In this document: positions 21,495-34,057 of the stretch, one piece after another
How the letters are laid out: each line of letters starts with the position of its first letter
Numbering within the stretch: position 1 is the first letter of the stretch
DNA from: Symsagittifera roscoffensis
Taxonomy: Eukaryota; Xenacoelomorpha; Acoela; Convolutidae
Assembly: GCF_963678635.1 (NCBI RefSeq)
Contig: NC_087062.1
Coordinates: 18,773,789 to 18,837,788, forward strand
Direction: 5' to 3'
DNA length: 64,000 bases
Translations under genes and position numbers: made by a program
Notes under the pieces: model-generated
The model's database searches: none
What the model saw: the letters and a program-made list of their open reading frames with translations, nothing else
Told to the model about the DNA's origin: nothing

Positions 21495-24200
21495 CGAATA
21501 GTGAGATAGGGTTTGAGTTCTCCGTGTGAAGCGCCAAGTGACCAGGATTCGTATGATTGATTTCAATATCGTTTGATCATCGTTCTTGCTCAATGGGTAC
21601 CTTTGGTGCGATATTGGCTCGATACTTTAAATCATGTGAGAGTTGTGACTACGGTAACCAATCAATAGATTTGCCATTCCAGAGTTCGAATGTCCCCGAG
21701 TTTCATATCCCATTGCTGCTCGATCATTTTGCCACATGTACTTTGAGCTACATCAATCTGGTGGGTGAGGTCAGAGTAGCGTGTACTTTTCCATCTCTTT
21801 GAGCAGAATCTCTTTTAGTGTTTAAACTTTTTGTTCATTTTATCAGGTACTTTTCTCTTTTGTTCTTTGGTTAAGTCCTTTTTTCAAAAACGGATTGTTT
21901 TGATTTGTGTGGTTCTTCTAGTGTTCTTGTGTTTCATGCGTTTTTAATAAAACTTAAGAACGAAGTTCGAAAAATTAATTTATCCAGTTTTAATCTGGGT
22001 TTAATCTGGTTTGGGTAATTGTGAGACTCTTTCATACATGCGGTTGGTTATTAAGTATTGGAAAGCTGGGTTAGTTAGTTTAAGCTTAGTTATAATTCCT
22101 TCCAACCGGGTTAAGTTAAAATTTTAAAACACGTGAAAGTAAGTTAACGGCGTTATCAGTTAGTTTGTCAAATTGGAAATTCATTTCTAAAACAATTCTA
22201 CAGTGGCAAGTTACTCAATTTGTGTGGAAATAATGCGTGAATAAGGGCGAGTGAAACAAAAAAAGCAAATTTCACAAACTTGAGCATTGTGAGCAATTTA
22301 TTGCTAATTATTAAATCTATTTTGCTTGAAAAATTCATAAGGATCGGATTTGGAAAAAAAATTCTATTGTGGAAGTTGTTTTTATTTACCTTTTCACTGC
22401 GTAGAAGTTAACAAAAAAAATCTATTGCGCGGATGATGTTAACTTCATCAGAGGTTGCGTAAAATTCTTGGCTAGTGAATTGAATTAAGTTATACAACTT
22501 GCGGGATAAGTTTTAAATTGAACTTGCGGGATATTTTGGTGCAGGAGTCTTCATGTGAGAAAATATTTGTGAGGAGGAACAAGATCTACATTTGTCTAAC
22601 GGGATCATAATTACGGAGGATGCCGCAGAGATTCGTTGATTTGATACAATAAACGAAGTTAAGGAAATCTGGTGATGTGTATTTAGAGTTATTTAACTTG
22701 AAAGGGTGGTGAGGGTTGCAGGATGGTGAACTGTGAAGGAATTGTCTTCGGGGAAAATTTTTCATTAAATGGGAGTATGTTTGAGTTTAGTTCTCAACAT
22801 AACTTCGTGAGAACAATAAAAATCTCGTTCATTTGGTGTTAGGAAGCTGAATGTCACAGCAAATTGGTGAAACTTACTAAAAAACGGTTCGTAAGCTTTT
22901 GTGTTCTTTTTTGCATAAACTTTGGTAGATCAAAGTTTTTGTTAGTACTGTTAAGGTGAAAGATGTATTCGGTTTTGATGGAAAACTTTTCTGTTAATTG
23001 TGAAATCACTGGAGCGTCAGTATCATACTTCCATATGTCGGATGAATGTGTGATGAAACGGTTGAATCTCTGATTTAAGCCTATGTTAGTATATTGATTC
23101 AAGTGTAGTGCATTGGTATATTGGTTAAAAATTGTATCACAGATCTCATCATCGTCGGCGTATTTTCTTAATGGTACTTTACGTGGGTTAATAAAATTAT
23201 AATTTGAAACCCAGAAAGAGACTGCAGAAGGGAATATTTGTCAGCATAGCATATTGGGCTCGTTGGGCTTGATTTTCAGCGTTGAAATATGTGTACTGGG
23301 GAAGAAGGGAAGGTTTTCTACAAAAAAACGGTGGTGTATTGGTATGACGTGGATCATGGTTTCGAAGAATTCTAGATGGTCGTTGGCGAAAAATTAGAAT
23401 TTGTGGTGGGTTTCTTTGATATTTTCGTTTCATCAGAGTTTGTTGTGCTCGGGTGGAGGAGATGTGGACAGATGGTATGGATGGTTCGGAAGTTGAAGTG
23501 GAGTGGGTCAGTAGATGAATAGTTAGTACGTTATTGATGTTATGAATTTGTTGCTGATTAGTAATAAAATCGTCCAGGTCATGCTCAAGCTGGTCATCAG
23601 TAATTAGGCTAGGTATGTCGGCTGCATTACTCGAAAGATGGGGAAATTAGGGGTAGCGTTAGTATGTGAGGAAGTGGAAGTGGAGTTTTCAACAGGGTAG
23701 GGTTAGTTATGAGTTAAAAAGGTGGTTAAAAATTAGTGGGACTGGGCACTGAATTCGAAATTCATTGGGTGTGTCATCAGAATCCATGTGTGGTGAGTTA
23801 GATGAAAAACTGGGTAGGGGAGAAGAAATGAGATCAGAGATTGTGATAAGACGGTTGAGGGATACAACTTGGTGGCTCATCGTGGGCTAAAAAGATTATT
23901 GTTTTGAGAACGAAAGTTTTTTGTGTGTGGTTTTTCGATAATTTGATTGTATGTGTCATCGTTGTTTTGTGGTTGAAGTGTTATATGAGATAGTGCTTCG
24001 TTGTAGGTTGTTAATCTGTAACATACGTTCTGCTGCACAGAGTGCACTCCTACAATTTTGTGGTATTATTAGTAGGGGTGGTGATTTTGTGAATTGGGTA
24101 ATAGTGGTGGTGATGTAGGTGTGGTACTTGTATTTCCTTATAGAGTGTCGGATGCGTTTGATTTAATGCCTTTTTTGTATTGGCTAATTTGTGCATCGAG
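21495..24200 (-). repeat. Tandem second copy of accessory-ORF/3' block
   Basis: Direct repeat of 24994-27679 at an offset of about 3.5 kb, almost identical (scattered substitutions and a ~30-bp difference near 23965). Read on the minus strand, LTR B' and its leader (24681 to 24201) lead straight into this block at the accessory start codon, so gag, pol and env are skipped. Together they resemble a reduced element: LTR, PBS-like site, accessory ORF, 3' region, and presumably an LTR in the gap. Confidence 0.8.
22854..24196 (-). pseudogene. Accessory ORF4, copy in the reduced element
   Basis: The start region ATG 24196 follows the leader directly. Next comes the MSHQVVSLNR segment (ATG near 23880), then DDQLEHDLDDFITNQQQ (about 23535-23610), an Arg/Pro-rich part (KRKYQRNPPQILIFRQRPSR), LLPQYTYFNAENQAQ, and GLNQRFNRF to LVSFTNLL ending at 22854. 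A one-base shift near 23240 separates the two halves. The nominal starts at 23102 (TTG) and 23433 are internal. No known domain; the pattern of conserved words matches the third element. Confidence 0.5.
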
Positions 24201-24323
24201 ACGGTAAGCAATTCTCGCCATACAATTTTATATTGTAGCCAGACCCAATATTGCACTGAGTTTTTTCTCCAGCAGCAGTGGTTGTTTGCTTAACGATATT
24301 GAGATTAAGTCCGGGATGGCTTT
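24201..24323 (-). other. PBS-like site and leader after LTR B', right arm
   Basis: On the minus strand it begins AAAGCCATCCCGGACTT after the LTR end and is collinear with 20583-20706. It ends TTACCGTCT and joins at shared TCTCG to the accessory start codon. No canonical splice donor is visible at the join. Confidence 0.65.
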
Positions 24324-24681
24324 CTCATAGAGTAATTTCGGATAAGTTACACCTTCTGTTCGTCACGCTATTTTAATTTCAGCCGGATAGGTTCGTGCAA
24401 CTTCTTAGTTTACTATCCATCCTAATCTACTCTTATATCTCCTAGTCTCAATAGATCAAGTCTATACTGGTTTTTTGCGCGGTGTAGAATCAAGAACTGC
24501 TCTAAGGAAGAGCAACTGTTTGGAAGGTTAAATTTATTTTTTTCAGGCTGAAACTTTAAATGGTTTTAACCTTACAAATTATCAGTCATGGATCACGGAT
24601 TGGTAAGTTCTAAGTATTTTACAGATATAATTTCTAAGAATATAATAGGATCTAATAAATACTCATTTTGATTCGGTTCCA
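24324..24681 (-). repeat. LTR B', full-length (358 bp), right arm
   Basis: On the minus strand it starts TGGAACC and ends CTCTATGAG. It is the best-preserved LTR of its subfamily here. It lies between two tandem blocks, so it is both the 3' LTR of the long right-arm element and the 5' LTR of the reduced copy at 21495-24200. Confidence 0.8.
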
Positions 24682-26353
24682 CCCATCCGGGGCTTAGAAA
24701 GTTTAACAGTCTTAAGTTTGTTCTTGTCAAGGATGGATGGAGAAATTTTTTTATTTCTTCTCGGAGAAGATTCGTTTGAATCGGTGAAAAAGTGAAGAGA
24801 GAAGAGAAACAGTTGCTCCTGTTGTGGAGTAGTTGTCTTGATAGAGAGAGAAGGAGTACAGTTCCTCGTATTGTAAGAGAAAGTTTCGCGTATCGTGATT
24901 GAGTTGAGGGGTTGGATCTATGTTGCATAATTAAATGGTGAACTTTCGATTTCGTTAAAGAGAGCGAGACCACGTGCATTATCAATTATTCATCGAATAG
25001 TGAGATAGGGTTTGAGTTCTCCGTGTGAAGCGCCAAGTGACCAGGATTCGTATGATTGATTTCAATATCGTTTGATCATCGTTCTTGCTCAATGGGTACC
25101 TTTGGTGCGATATTGGCTCGATACTTTAAATCATGTGAGAGTTGTGACTACGGTAACCAATCAATAGATTTGCCATTCCAGAGTTCGAATGTCCCCGAGT
25201 TTCATATCCCATTGCTGCTCGATCATTTTGCCACATGTACTTTGAGCTACATCAATCTGGTGGGTGAGGTCAGAGTAGCGTGTACTTTTCCATCTCTTTG
25301 AGCAGAATCTCTTTTAGTGTTTAAACTTTTTGTTCATTTTATCAGGTACTTTTCTCTTTTGTTCTTTGGTTAAGTCCTTTTTTCAAAAACGGATTGTTTT
25401 GATTTGTGTGGTTCTTCTAGTGTTCTTGTGTTTCATGCGGTTTTAATAAAACTTAAGAACGAAGTTCGAAAAATTAATTTATCCAGTTTTAATCTGGGTT
25501 TAATCTGGTTTGGGTAATTGTGAGACTCTTTCATACATGCGGTTGGTTATTAAGTATTGGAAAGCTGGGTTAGTTAGTTTAAGCTTAGTTATAATTCCTT
25601 CCAACCGGGTTAAGTTAAAATTTTAAAACACGTGAAAGTAAGTTAACGGCGTTATCAGTTAGTTTGTCAAATTGGAAATTCATTTCTAAAACAATTCTAC
25701 AGTGGCAAGTTACTCAATTTGTGTGGAAATAATGCGTGAATAAGGGCGAGTGAAACAAAAAAAGCAAATTTCACAAACTTGAGCATTGTGAGCAATTTAT
25801 TGCTAATTATTAAATCTATTTTGCTTGAAAAATTCATAAGGATCGGATTTGGAAAAAAAATTCTATTGTGGAAGTTGTTTTTATTTACCTTTTCACTGCG
25901 TAGAAGTTAACAAAAAAAATCTATTGCGCGGATGATGTTAACTTCATCAGAGGTTGCGTAAAATTCTTGGCTAGTGAATTGAATTAAGTTATACAACTTG
26001 CGGGATAAGTTTTAAATTGAACTTGCGGGATATTTTGGTGCAGGAGTCTTCATGTGAGAAAATATTTGTGAGGAGGAACAAGATCTACATTTGTCTAACG
26101 GGATCATAATTACGGAGGATGCCGCAGAGATTCGTTGATTTGATACAATAAACGAAGTTAAGGAAATCTGGTGATGTGTATTTAGAGTTATTTAACTTGA
26201 AAGGGTGGTGAGGGTTGCAGGATGGTGAACTGTGAAGGAATTGTCTTTAGGGGAAAATTTTTCATTAAATGGGAGTATGTTTGAGTTTAGTTCTCAACAT
26301 AACTTCGTGAGAACAATAAAAATCTCGTTCATTTGGTGTTAGGAAGCTGAATG
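24682..26353 (-). other. 3' untranslated region of right-arm element
   Basis: Collinear with 18881-20418 and with 21495-22853. The 130-codon open frame 24593-24985 lies across the LTR boundary and has no recognisable content. The region also contains a broken accessory C-terminal segment near 26090-26170 (GILRNYDPVRQM followed by a stop). Confidence 0.55.
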
Positions 26354-27380
26354 TCACAGCAAATTGGTGAAACTTACTAAAAAACGGTTCGTAAGCTTTT
26401 GTGTTCTTTTTTGCATAAACTTTGATAGATCAAAGTTTTTGTTAGTACTGTTAAGGTGAAAGATGTATTCGGTTTTGATGGAAAACTTTTCTGTTAATTG
26501 TGAAATCACTGGAGCGTCAGTATCATACTTCCATATGTCGGATGACTGTGTGATGAAACGGTTGAATCTCTGATTTAAGCCTATGTTAGTATATTGATTC
26601 AAGTGTAGTGCATTGGTATATTGGTTAAAAATTGTATCACAGATCTCATCATCGTCGGCGTATTTTCTTAATGGTACTTTACGTGGGTTAATAAAATTAT
26701 AATTTGAAACCCAGAAAGAGACTGCAGAAGGGAATATTTGTCAGCATAGCATATTGGGCTCGTTGGGCTTGATTTTCGGCGTTGAAATATGTGTACTGGG
26801 GAAGAAGGGAAGGTTTTCTACAAAAAAACGGTGGTGTATTGGTATGACGTGGATCATGGTTTGGAAGAATTCTAGATGGTCGTTGGCGAAAAATTAGAAT
26901 TTGTGGTGGGTTTCTTTGATATTTTCGTTTCATCAGAGTTTGTTGTGCTCGGGTGGCGGAGATGTGGACAGATGGTATGGATGGTTCGGAAGTTGAAGTG
27001 GAGTGGGTCAGTAGATGAATAGTTAGTACGTTATTGATGTTATGAATTTGTTGCTGATTAGTAATAAAATCGTCCAGGTCATGCTCAAGCTGGTCATCAG
27101 TAATTAGGCTAGGTATGTCGGCTGCATTACTCGAAAGATGGGGAAATTATGGGTAGCGTTAGTATGTGAGGAAGTGGAAGTGGAGTTTTCAACAGGGTAG
27201 GGTTAGGTATGAGTTAAAAAGGTGGTTAAAAATTAGTGGGACTGGGCACTGAATTCGAAATTCATTGGGTGTGTCATCAGAATCCATGTGTGGTGAGTTA
27301 GATGAAAAACTGGGTAGGGGAGAAGAAATGAGATCAGAGATTGTGATAAGACGGTTGAGGGATACAACTTGGTGGCTCAT
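26354..27380 (-). pseudogene. Accessory ORF4, right-arm element
   Basis: ATG at 27380 opens MSHQVVSLNRLITISDL and continues through HMDSDDTPNEF to a stop at 27189 (63 codons). Further in-register pieces follow: the DDQLEHDLDDFIT block, KRKYQRNPPQ, QYTYFNAENQ, and GLNQRFNRF down to 26354. The same frame breaks occur as in the tandem copy. The DSDDT acidic word and the start MS(H/R)Q..SLNR are conserved in the third element at 52265-52444. Unknown function; perhaps an accessory regulatory or structural protein of this lineage. Confidence 0.5.
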
Positions 27381-27528
27381 CGTGGGCTAAAAAGATTATT
27401 GTTTTGAGAACGAAAGTTTTTTGTGTGTGGTTTTTCGATAATTTGATTGTATGTGTCATCGTTATGAGATAGTGCTTCGTTGTAGGTTGTTAATCTGTAA
27501 CATACGTTCTGCTGCACAGAGTGCACTC

Positions 27529-27675
27529 CTACAATTTTGTGGTATTATTAGTAGGGGTGGTGATTTTGTGAATTGGGTAATAGTGGTGGTGATATAGGTG
27601 TGGTACTTGTATTTCCTTATAGAGTGTCGGATTCGTTTGATTTAATGCCTTTTTTGTAATGGCTAATTTGTGCAT
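27529..27675 (-). CDS. Short ORF directly after env (48 aa)
   Basis: ATG at 27675 lies 23 bases after the env-like stop (27699-27701) and opens 48 codons with a His/Tyr-rich centre. The third element has an ATG only 3 bases after its env stop, opening 78 codons (52629-52865). In the tandem copy the LTR leader is fused just upstream of this same ATG (24196). The positional conservation suggests a real start, perhaps of an accessory mRNA. Confidence 0.4.
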   Translation of the reverse strand: MHKLAITKKALNQTNPTLYKEIQVPHLYHHHYYPIHKITTPTNNTTKL

Positions 27676-27698
27676 CGAGAAGAATTTTAATATTTTAA

Positions 27699-29620
27699 TT
27701 ATCGAGTTGGAAAAAAGTTCAATATGAATCCTATAAAACTAAACATGGCGTATAATACAGTCAATCTTTCTAAGATGTGGTAGGGCCATCCTAGGAGCGC
27801 TATGAGGTCACAAGTAAAATACAAAAACAGTGATTGTTCACATATCTTTTTGGCGACATTTTTTTCCATTTAGATAAAGATAATTTTTAATGTCTTTAAA
27901 ATGTCCACAATAATCTTGTCTATAGGTATCTGAAAAACCAGCTGTTTTTTCAGCGAGTTATCGAAGATTTTGGTCAACTGATTGTCTTTGATTTTTATCC
28001 ATTATAGTGAGAAGTTCTTGAAAATGTTGGGTACGAATGTGATGTTTTATATTTGATTTCGGGTACATGTCTATGGATTGTCTATGGAGCTCTTTTGCGG
28101 ATGTTTTTGGGTGAAAAATTCTTTAAAAACTGCTTTAAAGTAGGGTGTGGTGTGAGAAGATTATAATGTTTATCTTCGTGTGGGTTGAGTTGTACTATAT
28201 TTTGGCTTTTTTGCTGATCCACATGGGACTTATTTCCAATATTTCAGTTCATTCTAATTCACACAAATGATGTAGTGTTTGGAGTTCTGAGAGCAAAATT
28301 TCTATAAAAATTTTGCTAAGTCTGTTTTTAAGCTTCAAATCTAGACAAATGTCATAATGAGTTGCATCAAACTATGTGTTAATCATGAGTGATAGTTCTT
28401 ATAGGAGAGTACACCATGGTTTTCGTGGAGAACTTTTCCTCCAGTGTTTCCGTTTTTTTTGTAAATTGTTACCGGGATGTAAGATGTTTCATCTTCTTAA
28501 TTTCGGTTTGTGGTGGCAATGTCTTTTTTTACTGTTCGCATATCAAATTCTTTTTTGTATTCGACAAGAGTATTGGGTGCGAAAAATTTGCTTTGGCTAT
28601 TTGGATGCTATTTCTGTTTCAGGGTAATTTTGAAAACCTGTTTATTTATTTTCGATTCCCGGTACAATTTTATATTGATTTGGTTATGATCTTTTCCGAT
28701 CAGAACTTGGTATTGAAAGATATGAGTTCTATGAACTTTTTTTGCGAATTTTTATTATTCTGACGTGAGTTTTAGCAAGTTGGAATGTGATACATGTGAC
28801 TTCAGAAAATCAAACTATTGATGCCTATGTGAGTGTTGTGGGAAGTAAAAATCCTTGTTCATTTTTAGAAGGCAAGCAAAATCCTTTATATAAAATAGTG
28901 TCATCTCTTAAATCAGTTGTTAATTGCACTTTTTCTAGTTGAATTTTCCAATCGAAAACGTTATTTCTCGATATCTTGAGTCTTCAGTGTCTGCTGTACA
29001 GTTTGACGGGTTATTTATTCCAATCTGAGGTATCCAGTTTTTATCGTGGATGTCAGTTAATGTAAGTTAAACGTCCGTTTACACAATGATAAGGAAACTT
29101 TTCTCATCAGTTGAATATGGCCTCGGTGTTGTTCAAGTTGAGCTTGGTCTGCGAAAAACGTGAAAATTGACTACTTTCTATTGTTTTTTTAGTAGTGACT
29201 ATTTTTAGACGTTTCATTTCATTTTTGCATTTTTTGGGGCCATGTGTATTAATCGTTTTATATTACTTTGATAGAATGATTATTGATCAATTCTGTTTTT
29301 GTTTCTTTTTGAAACTTGGGAACAAGGTACTTCCTTTTCAGAGAATTTTCCTGTGAATTTATAAATTGTTAGAGTTGTAGCGCGGGTTTTGAGTAAGGCA
29401 TTGCGGTTGTGAATTCGATTTCTTGTGGCTCAGATGCACTTTGTGTGACCAGGTTAGTTACGTTTTTTTAACTTTTTTTGTTCGTGATCTTCACAATCAT
29501 AATGGGTTCCGAGGAGATGTTTTGTTTCTGATCGGAAGGAGGAGTTTTGATGATTTGTTGGTTCAAGGTGTACTAAGAAAGAAAAAAACATATTTGATAA
29601 AAAGGTACAAATATACATAT
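27699..29620 (-). pseudogene. Env-like glycoprotein region, right arm
   Basis: Read on the minus strand: HYDCEDHEQ, KEVPCSQVSKRNKNRIDQ, IHDKNWIPQIGINNPSNC, then a broken middle, and finally the C-terminal anchor LGWPYHILERLTVLYAMF followed by a hydrophobic run and a stop at 27699-27701. The anchor phrase is conserved almost word for word in the third element. The layout (hydrophobic start, Cys-bearing ectodomain, single anchor, short tail) is that of a retroelement envelope glycoprotein; several frameshifts break it. Family origin cannot be told. Confidence 0.55.
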
Positions 29621-29699
29621 ATGTGATAGTCTTGAAAGGGGGATTGTAGAAGGTTATAAACCCATTGTTTTCTTTATGTATCTATCGTGTTTATAAATT

Positions 29700-30790
29700 A
29701 AATAATTCTGTGCTTTTAATTGGAAGGAGGAATGATTGAACTCTTATATCTGGTTGTGACTGTAGCAAAGGGTGATGTACAAAAATTTTGAATTTTACAG
29801 TTATTTGAAAAGTAAGAACTAAAAGTTGAGGTCAAAGTATTTGAATATTATGCTCTTGAATGTCTTTGTGTATATCGTGTCTATTTTGTAGTCTATTCAA
29901 GGCCCAAATATGGATGCAATTACTATTGAGGTGTTGTCCAATTAATGGTGGTGATTCTACAAATAAATTCAAACCTAAGCAGAGGGGTTTAACTGTGTTT
30001 TGTAATTCTTGATATCGATCGCTTAATTGATATGGAAAGTTTGTGGGAAAACTATTTCATGGCGTTATACGTGTTACCGAAGGTGTTGATGGAAGAAATA
30101 GTGTTTCTGATATTGACAAGGGTGTCTCTGTGGAAATTTTTATTGGTTTATTTACATGGTTTGGTTCGTATCGAGAAAATGTCTGGGTCATCCAAAGTGG
30201 GAGTCTATGGGTTGACGTGGGGTGATTAAAATGATTTTCACGAATTTTTTTGGAAATAAGTGTTGAACCTAAATAATCGGATAGAATATTCGGTGTTTGT
30301 TGTGGTGATGTTAAAATAAGTGGCGGAGGGGTACTTTGTATTGAGCTTTGGAAAAGATCTAGGGGCGTTGATGTTGGGGATGAGGGTATGTTGAATTGAA
30401 CTCTTGGTGTTGTTAGGTTTCTATTGCGTCTTGGATGAATGTTTTGTCTGTCAATTGTAGTTGATGTATTTTGGTTTTGGCTTTGGTGTCCTATTGGGAT
30501 CTTGTTGTTTTGAGTGGTAGATATTATATATTAGCTCATAATATGGTTCACTTAGGGGTGCGTAAGGATGGGCGGGTGTTAATGGTTCTGACGGTGAAGC
30601 GTGTCTTTCTTCAAAGATGTAAGGATTTTCTATGTAAGATATACGAGTAGATGATTGAGGTTGGTTAGTTTGACTAGATGTAGGTGTTGACTGGGGTCCT
30701 GGGATGAGATGGTAGGTGGCAAAATTTTAATCGGGATTGTGTTCGCAATTTTGATGTTTACCTATGGTTCTTTCGATGTATTATTTAAGT
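29700..30790 (-). pseudogene. Proline-rich region before env, right arm
   Basis: Collinear with 15480-16500. The minus strand shows PGPQSTPTSSQTNQPQSS and HASPSEPLTPAHPYAPLSEP in one frame, a low-complexity stretch probably disordered. It is interrupted by stops. Confidence 0.45.
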
Positions 30791-30799
30791 TTTTTTTTC

Positions 30800-30964
30800 T
30801 TAGTAAAATTCTTCCGCAAAAAGGATTATTAAAACGATTGCTGGTATAAAAGCGATTATTGCTCTTTTTATACACATATAAAATGTCAAGATGAAGGAAG
30901 CTACTAATGTTAGAAAATTTTTAAAAAGAATTACTATGTCTTTTTTTAGCAAGTTTTGTATCAT
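30800..30964 (-). CDS. Small two-helix membrane protein (54 aa)
   Basis: An uninterrupted ATG-to-stop frame too short for most gene finders. Residues about 10-32 (IVILFKNFLTLVASFILTFY) and 35-50 (AIIAFIPAIVLIILFA) are hydrophobic, separated by CIKR and preceded by a basic N-terminus (MIQNLLKKD). The third element has a related 46-residue ORF at the same place (55473-55613: MLRHLFNKKD, then two hydrophobic runs). The position between integrase and env, size and topology recall small viroporin-like or leader proteins, but that is inference. TTTTTGTAG stands just before the ATG. Confidence 0.5.
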   Translation of the reverse strand: MIQNLLKKDIVILFKNFLTLVASFILTFYMCIKRAIIAFIPAIVLIILFAEEFY

Positions 30965-32204
30965 CTACAAAAATTAATTAATAACTTACCTGATTAGGTG
31001 GTCAATAGTTTTGGAGAGCGAAAGGCCTGTGTGAATGAGGGAAAATAAATTTTAAAGTTTATACTGAAAATTAGAATTTTGATAATTGTAAATTGTAGTA
31101 TACCGGTTATGAAAAAAACAAGGTGTTAAAATTACAGAAAAATTTGAAAGAAGTTGTGAAATAATTGTTTTGAGATTTTGTAGAACTGAACATCGAGTGA
31201 GCATTCAAAGTAAGATTTGCTTTGTTGATGTCTTTATTTCATTTTTTTGAAGTTTTATCAAGTGAAGTCAAAATGTTTGAAGATTTTTGACAAGTATCTT
31301 GGCTCATAAGAGTTTCTGGTGAAGGGAAGTCTGGGGGCTTAGGTATCAAGTTTCAGATGCTTGTTTTTATTTATGGGATAATCTGGGCTTTTTGTGAGGT
31401 AGGTTAGCTTTAGGCTAGATGATTGGTATGATTTTGTCTTTGGGCTATTTTATTTTTTGCCAATGGTAATTTTCTTATTAGAAATTGAAACAAAATTTTT
31501 TTGATTTTTCTATTGGTTGATAGAAAGGGGTTGTAACTTTTATATGGTAATTATTTTTTTTTGTCAAATATAGGGGTTTGCTTATTTTTGACCTGGAAGT
31601 CTTGGAATTGTAGTCTTAGATCTAGTTCAAGTTGGACTTATATCGGCTACTGATGAAGGTGGTGTTTGAATAAAGTGTAAGATGAAATCAAGTGAATTGA
31701 TTGGTTGGTCTTGAACAAGTAATTTATGATAAGTAGTAATACAGAAAACTGGAGCAATTTGTTCAAAATACAATGAAAATGGTTCAGATATATATATGTA
31801 GAATGTTTTTAGGGGTAACGGTATTGGTAGTTTTATTGAATCAGAGTGTTGTTGGAATTCTACTTTCTTTCTTTAATAGTTCAGATTGGGTGATAAAATT
31901 TTTGTAGTCTTTTCTTGGTTGATTTCTGAGACAAAATTACAGATGTTGTTGTGATCTTTCTTTAATTTCTGATAGTAAAAAGAGTAGTTTGTGGTATGTT
32001 TTGTGGATTATATAGGGATAAAGTTGTAAATTAATTGAATTTCTAGGTGTTTTGATTTTTCTTTTGTCTTTTGTTGTTTCAACAATGTGTATTCCTGTAA
32101 AGGAAAATATAAGTGTTATTTCACGAAGAGCGTATTCTTTCGGGTAACGTGGTAAAAAGTTGTCTCTATGTTGTTTCACTTCCTTTTGTTAGAATCAGTT
32201 AATT

Positions 32205-33137
32205 TATATGTAACGTCTGTGGGTTTTTCTATAATTTGGTATGGTCCTTTACGGACAGGTTGTAACTTTTTTGAGATATCTCATTGTATTGAAATTTTGG
32301 CATTACTACAAATCTTGCTATTTTAAAATCTGATGCTGCAGTAAAGCGTGAATTTATATGAGATTGAATATTTTGTCTTTGTAATAAATTCTCCGCAACT
32401 TTCCGAGAACTTTCGTTGTGTTTTATCTTTGTTTAAAACCCATTCTGTGTGGGTGCCACAAGCATATTTCAAAAACTGTGGATGATGAAAATGATCTTCA
32501 TTATGATTGTGAAGTGGTAGTTTAGAAAGAAATTGAATCTTTTGTCGGTTGGCAATGTCCGTGTGCATTTTTGGAGGAGTTTGCTGAGAACGTTATGGGT
32601 TTACGTGGTTTTTGGTTGAAAACAATTTAATACGGTGATAGTTTGAATGCTGTTGTGATATGAGAGTTATATGCTATTGGGAATAATTTTATGACTGTTG
32701 ACCATTCGGTGTATTTTTTTTGTTTTTTTTTGTTTTCGTTTATGATTTAGTGTTTAATGGGTTTGTGGAAAATGTTATAAAGATGATATAAATTAATGAT
32801 TTTGTTATTCGTGAATTCTGTTCCATTAACTATGACAAGAAGTTCGGGTAGTCTCATTTTTGCTTTTCAGTGCTCACAGATTTTTGTTCATGCATAATTA
32901 TCATTACAATGAGGCACAGGGTTGAGTGCTACATTATGTTTAAATGCGGCTACAATTATCATTATATATGAGTTTCCTTCTGAGGAGGGGGATATATGTC
33001 TTTTGTGTCGAATGAGATTCTATGGTTGAAATACAAACTTTGTCTTTTATAAGCCCGTTTTTCTGCAAATGTTTCTCATGTGGGAAAGGTTCATTTAATT
33101 GACATGTTATACAGTCGTTACAAAGTACTTGGTGCAT
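32205..33137 (-). pseudogene. Integrase, dead, right arm
   Basis: Zinc-binding block QVLCNDCITCQLNEPFPHEKH (nominal start at 33137). In the core the first Asp is Ala (IIVAAFKH, near 32945) and the second is Val (VIVNGTEF, near 32825). The Glu-bearing segment is missing at the same place as in the left arm. The C-terminal segment with HNHNEDHFHHPQ follows at 32323-32568, then a GPYQII-type motif and the tail KEYALREITLIF (31937-32179). This copy keeps HNVALNPVPHC, which is damaged on the left. Confidence 0.82.
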
Positions 33138-34057
33138 TTAGAAAATAAAAGTTTTGCGTGAAATTTGAAAATGATTTTTTTTCTGATCCTGTATTTTTTT
33201 TGTATCAAGGGAGTGCAATATATGGAATGCTTTTTAATAAAATTAATGGGAAACAGGGTTTTTTCATATCTGGGTGATGATATTCTAATATGTCAGTATT
33301 TTCGTTTTTTTGTGGTTTTGTTAAATTTTCGGAAATGTCGGAGTAATGTATTGTTTCATAAATTTGTAATTTTGGTTTTTGCGGGTTTTGTTTTGTATTT
33401 ATGCCAAATTTTCATTTGTCTGATGACATTGTCAATTTTTTTATTCTTTTTGAGTAAATCAATTGCTAAATCTACTGTACATGATAAGAGGATATTTTTA
33501 AACTATTGACTTGATAGAGTTATATTGTCCAAAGTGTCTTGTAAATCAAATTCTTTATTTAGTTTATAATTTTGACTTGTTTCTAATGCTCCTGCCAAAC
33601 TTATTGTATCGATAAGGTCTTCCATTTCTGATAATCGAAAAGAGCAAATGCGTTGTGGTTTTTGTTGATGGGATTTTAGTTGTGTGTTGTTTTTTATCCA
33701 CGATGAAAAAGTATTTGTTTGAATGTGCCTTTTTCTAGTAAACCTTCTTCATATTGATTATTTTGGCAAGTTAAGTAGGGTGGAAATTGTTTTAGCGTAT
33801 TATTTGTTTAGTATCGGAGTCAATTGTGACTGCATATACATATTGTAATTGTTGTAATCTTTCGTCTTTAGCGAGAAAGAATTTTATTTTCTGTTGTATT
33901 TCTACGGTTGTTTTTCGTGTAAATAGCTCCGGCGGTGTATTCGACTAAGTGTGTCGGGTAGAGCAAGGTTTTTACCTGCTGCCGAAAATTTGAGTACGTT
34001 TGCAAATTCTATTAAACTTAATTGAAATCTATATACTCTATAGTTAAGATTAGATTT

